This document shows positions 5,600-8,248 of a DNA stretch of 8,248 nt, in pieces; position 1 is the first letter of the stretch; each line of letters starts with the position of its first letter. The stretch comes from an uncultured Clostridia bacterium. GTDB lineage: Bacteria; Bacillota; Clostridia; Oscillospirales; Acutalibacteraceae. Under the pieces are notes generated by a model. That model ran no database searches. It was not told the DNA's origin and saw nothing but the letters and a program-made list of their open reading frames with translations. The DNA is taken from assembly GCA_947624755.1 (NCBI GenBank), contig CANQLQ010000081.1:1-8248 (forward strand), written 5' to 3'. A program made the position numbers and the translations under genes.

Positions 5600-5629
5600 A
5601 AAGGTACAAAATAAAAAAGAGGTGTTTAT

Positions 5630-6319
5630 ATGAACATAATAGAATGTAAAAATCTTACAAAAGAATATTTGAGCGGTGAAAGTGTAGTAAAAGCTGTTGA
5701 CGATGTCACAGTTGCTTTTGAACAGGGTGAATTTTGTGCCATTACGGGTCCCTCGGGTTCGGGTAAATCAACATTTCTTCACGTTTTAAGCTCTCTTGAA
5801 AATCCCACAAATGGTCACGTTTACTATGGAGGCAAGCCGCTCTCGTCGTATAATGACAATCAGCTTTCAATTCTGCGCCGCCGCCGCTTCGGTTTCGTTT
5901 TTCAGGCATACAACCTTGTTCAGGAACTGACAGGGCTTGAGAATATTCTTCTTCCCGTTATGCTTGACGGTAAAAAGCCCGATGAGGAATATCTTAATAA
6001 GGTTATTGATATGCTCGGCATCCGTGACAGATTGGAGCATCTGCCTTCGGCGCTTTCGGGCGGTCAGCAGCAGAGAATAGCCATTGCAAGGGCGCTTGCT
6101 AACAGACCTGCCATTCTTTTCGCTGACGAGCCTACGGGCAACCTTGACGGCAAAAGCGGAAAAGAGGTGCTGTCACTTCTCAAATATGTCAGTAAGCAGC
6201 TAAGCGTTACCCTTATTCTTGTAACCCACGACCTTCACGTTGCGGAACAGGCGGAGAGGATCCTTGCTATTGAGGACGGCAAGATAGTCAAGGACACAAA
6301 ACCTTCTAAGGAAATATAA
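5630..6319 (+). CDS. ABC transporter ATP-binding protein, MacB/LolD/BceA type
   Basis: This cytoplasmic ATPase of 229 residues is the usual length for the lipoprotein/peptide-export class that pairs with FtsX-type permeases. The motifs are all intact: Walker A GPSGSGKS (40-47), Q-loop Gln92 in FVFQ, signature LSGGQQQR (142-149), Walker B ILFADEP with Asp166 and Glu167, D-loop GNLD and H-loop His200 (VTHD). The start is supported by AGAGGTG (5618-5624), five bases before ATG. It is the first gene of an operon; the permease begins 23 bp after its stop. An operator shared with the two-component system lies upstream, so expression is probably switched on by that system. Related transporters serve in antimicrobial-peptide resistance, lipid or lipoprotein handling, or peptide export. 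The sequence does not tell which. Confidence 0.95.
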   Translation: MNIIECKNLTKEYLSGESVVKAVDDVTVAFEQGEFCAITGPSGSGKSTFLHVLSSLENPTNGHVYYGGKPLSSYNDNQLSILRRRRFGFVFQAYNLVQELTGLENILLPVMLDGKKPDEEYLNKVIDMLGIRDRLEHLPSALSGGQQQRIAIARALANRPAILFADEPTGNLDGKSGKEVLSLLKYVSKQLSVTLILVTHDLHVAEQAERILAIEDGKIVKDTKPSKEI

Positions 6320-6342
6320 AAGTGTAAGGCAGGTGAAAAGCA

Positions 6343-8248
6343 ATGAAAAAACGACTTACTGTAAATACTCTTGCATTCGGCAACTTCAAAGCGAGAAAAA
6401 AGCAGTACACATCAGTAATTATCGGTATCGTTCTTGCTATGATGTTTTCATCCGGCGTACCGTTTTTCGTTTCCTGTATGAATTCTTCCCGCGAGGAATA
6501 CAGGCACATAAGACAAGGTAAACAAGATTATATTGTTTTAAATGCACAAAACTATGATTTCAAACCCATGGTACAACAAGGGGATTTTGACGGCAATATC
6601 GGCTACGGACATATCATTTCTTTTGCATGGAACGAAAAAGAAGATCAATCGCACGGAACAATGATAGGCTGGCTTGACGACAGAGCTGCACAGCTTTATT
6701 ATCCAAATCTTCTCGAAGGCAAAATGCCCGAAAAGGAAAATGAAATTGCCGTTGAGAAGAATGCGCTTCAAAGAATGAGACTTGAAACGAAGGTTGGAGA
6801 AAAAATCGCACTGAAAACTCTTACTTGTAACGGTGAAGATTTTCTTTCGCAAGAAAAGGATAAAACCTATACCCTCGTTGGAATTTTGAGCGATAAAAAG
6901 TCAAATTTAGAGCATTTGCATAGCGACTCTTTTGAAAAGACAGCTTTAATTCCGGCAGCCTTTGTAGCCCAAAATTCGCAGACGGAGCTTGGAGGCAAAG
7001 AGGCTCTTATAGCTTTTTTGAATGTAAATTCAGTTGGCGGCAGTCTTTTTTACGATAACGTCACTTATGAGGACAGAGTGCAAACCGACGAGATCTTTTC
7101 CACAGGTTTTACGGACGGCTACTCAAACATTTCAAGAAAAATTTCCTCCTTGATTTTTCTTTCGATTTTGCTTGCCTTTCTGTCCTGCTTCGCAATTGTA
7201 AACGCCTTTAATTCCAACCTTAAAGAGCGTAAAAATCAAATCGGTATGCTAAAGGCAGTAGGCGCTACAAGAAGACAGATAATCAATATTTTCGGCAGAG
7301 AAGCCTTTATTATATGCGCTTTTTCAGTTCCTTTAAGCGTTGCTGTTTCATATGGTGCAGTTAAAATTTTTGCAAAGATAATGGGTGAAAGCTTTATTTT
7401 TAAGCCCAATTTGGCTGTGCTTGCCGTCGGCGCACTTTTCGGTGTTGTCTGCGTAATGCTTTCGGCTCTTATACCTCTTTTGAGTATCTCTAAACTGCCG
7501 CCCATGCAGGCAATACGGGATATTGAGCTTATGAGGAAAATGAAAAACAAAAAGATTAAAAGTCAGAAGCAGTTTAATGTTTCCCGTTTGCTTGCAAAAA
7601 GAAAACTTGCTTTTTCAAAAGGCAGGCAGATAAGCGTTTGCGTTATCATCGCCTGTTCGGTCATCATCTGCTGTACAGCTATATCGTTTCTTTATGCTAC
7701 GCTGGAGGAAGCCGGCAATTTATACAGCGCGGACTATGAAATCATTGATTACGGTGAATATAATTCAAGTAATAAATTTATTAACTATCCGAACGGAAAT
7801 TCATCTTTTACGGAAAATTCGATAAATGAGATCCTCGAGCTGCCTTCGGTTAAAGACGTTTACGGGGAAAAACAACTTAATATAAATATTGTTTTTAGCA
7901 GCGAAGTACCCGAATATTTACAGATAAACGAATATAGAAGCTTCGGAAGCTCACGATTTTTAGATGCAAATGATATTGCCTATAAAAATGCGGTAGAAAA
8001 TATAGTATCAGGTGGGACTTTCACTGAACCGGAACATATCGAGATAACCGAGGATAACATCAAGGAAGTTATGCAGGCAGAACCTAATCCGGATTATATC
8101 TATACAAAGCAAGCGGCAGGTTTTACAAATGAAGAGCTTATAAATACAACACTTTCAGCAAAAAGCGAAAAGCTTTTTACCTTCGATGAAAGCGATATAA
8201 TTGACGGTGAAGTCAACTTTGATAAGATAAATTCGGGTAAAGAAGTTG
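6343..8248 (+). CDS. FtsX-family ABC transporter permease (3' end beyond window)
   Basis: The frame is open from the ATG at 6343 to the window end, giving 635 residues with no stop. AGGTGA (6331-6336), six bases upstream, sets the start. Predicted layout: a cytoplasmic N terminus; membrane helix 1 (about 22-45); an extracellular domain (about 46-265); a first FtsX core with helices at about 266-290, 320-342 and 356-384, carrying the coupling segment KNQIGMLKAVGATRRQI (297-313); a basic cytoplasmic linker (about 397-428); helix 5 (about 429-452); and a second extracellular domain running off the end. The N-terminal unit (helix plus outside domain) thus recurs, suggesting a doubled FtsX permease of about eight helices, unlike the ten-helix BceB layout. 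It forms the transporter with the ATPase just upstream. Substrate unknown. No signs of damage are seen. Confidence 0.92.
   Translation, partial: MKKRLTVNTLAFGNFKARKKQYTSVIIGIVLAMMFSSGVPFFVSCMNSSREEYRHIRQGKQDYIVLNAQNYDFKPMVQQGDFDGNIGYGHIISFAWNEKEDQSHGTMIGWLDDRAAQLYYPNLLEGKMPEKENEIAVEKNALQRMRLETKVGEKIALKTLTCNGEDFLSQEKDKTYTLVGILSDKKSNLEHLHSDSFEKTALIPAAFVAQNSQTELGGKEALIAFLNVNSVGGSLFYDNVTYEDRVQTDEIFSTGFTDGYSNISRKISSLIFLSILLAFLSCFAIVNAFNSNLKERKNQIGMLKAVGATRRQIINIFGREAFIICAFSVPLSVAVSYGAVKIFAKIMGESFIFKPNLAVLAVGALFGVVCVMLSALIPLLSISKLPPMQAIRDIELMRKMKNKKIKSQKQFNVSRLLAKRKLAFSKGRQISVCVIIACSVIICCTAISFLYATLEEAGNLYSADYEIIDYGEYNSSNKFINYPNGNSSFTENSINEILELPSVKDVYGEKQLNINIVFSSEVPEYLQINEYRSFGSSRFLDANDIAYKNAVENIVSGGTFTEPEHIEITEDNIKEVMQAEPNPDYIYTKQAAGFTNEELINTTLSAKSEKLFTFDESDIIDGEVNFDKINSGKEV

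Overview
The window looks like chromosomal DNA of a Gram-positive anaerobe of the Clostridia (Ruminococcus/Oscillospiraceae-like). The basis is moderate-to-low GC, strong AGGAG/AGGTGA-type ribosome binding sites, sigma-A-like promoters, an araBAD-type sugar operon, and a response regulator / sensor kinase / ABC transporter cassette of the Firmicutes kind. The species assignment is inference. All recognised genes lie on the + strand.

Region 1 (1-3438) is the end of an L-arabinose catabolic operon in the order kinase - araA - araD. It holds a 5'-truncated FGGY-family sugar kinase (probable L-ribulokinase), L-arabinose isomerase and L-ribulose-5-phosphate 4-epimerase. Together these convert L-arabinose to L-ribulose, L-ribulose-5-phosphate and D-xylulose-5-phosphate. 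The operon promoter lies outside the window. A clear intrinsic terminator closes the operon.

Region 2 (3439-5142) is a two-component system: a sigma-A-like promoter with an upstream direct-repeat operator, an OmpR-type response regulator, and a small sensor kinase with one membrane helix and almost no external domain.

Region 3 (5140-5516) is a non-coding, MITE-like composite. Near-identical 29-bp ends face each other at 5140 and 5516, and a third copy of the left end lies at 5350. The part from 5350 to 5516 is by itself a long imperfect palindrome centred exactly on its midpoint. The part between the two left ends holds a possible small transcription unit with two strong hairpins. The kinase stop codon is formed by the first bases of the element.

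Region 4 (5540-8248) is an ABC exporter operon: an operator almost identical to the one upstream of the two-component system, a promoter with a poor -35 box, a MacB/LolD-type ATPase, and an FtsX-type permease that runs off the end of the window. The shared operator suggests that the response regulator controls both its own operon and the transporter. That would be a sensing and efflux (or envelope-defence) module split by insertion of the MITE-like element. The substrate cannot be read from the sequence.
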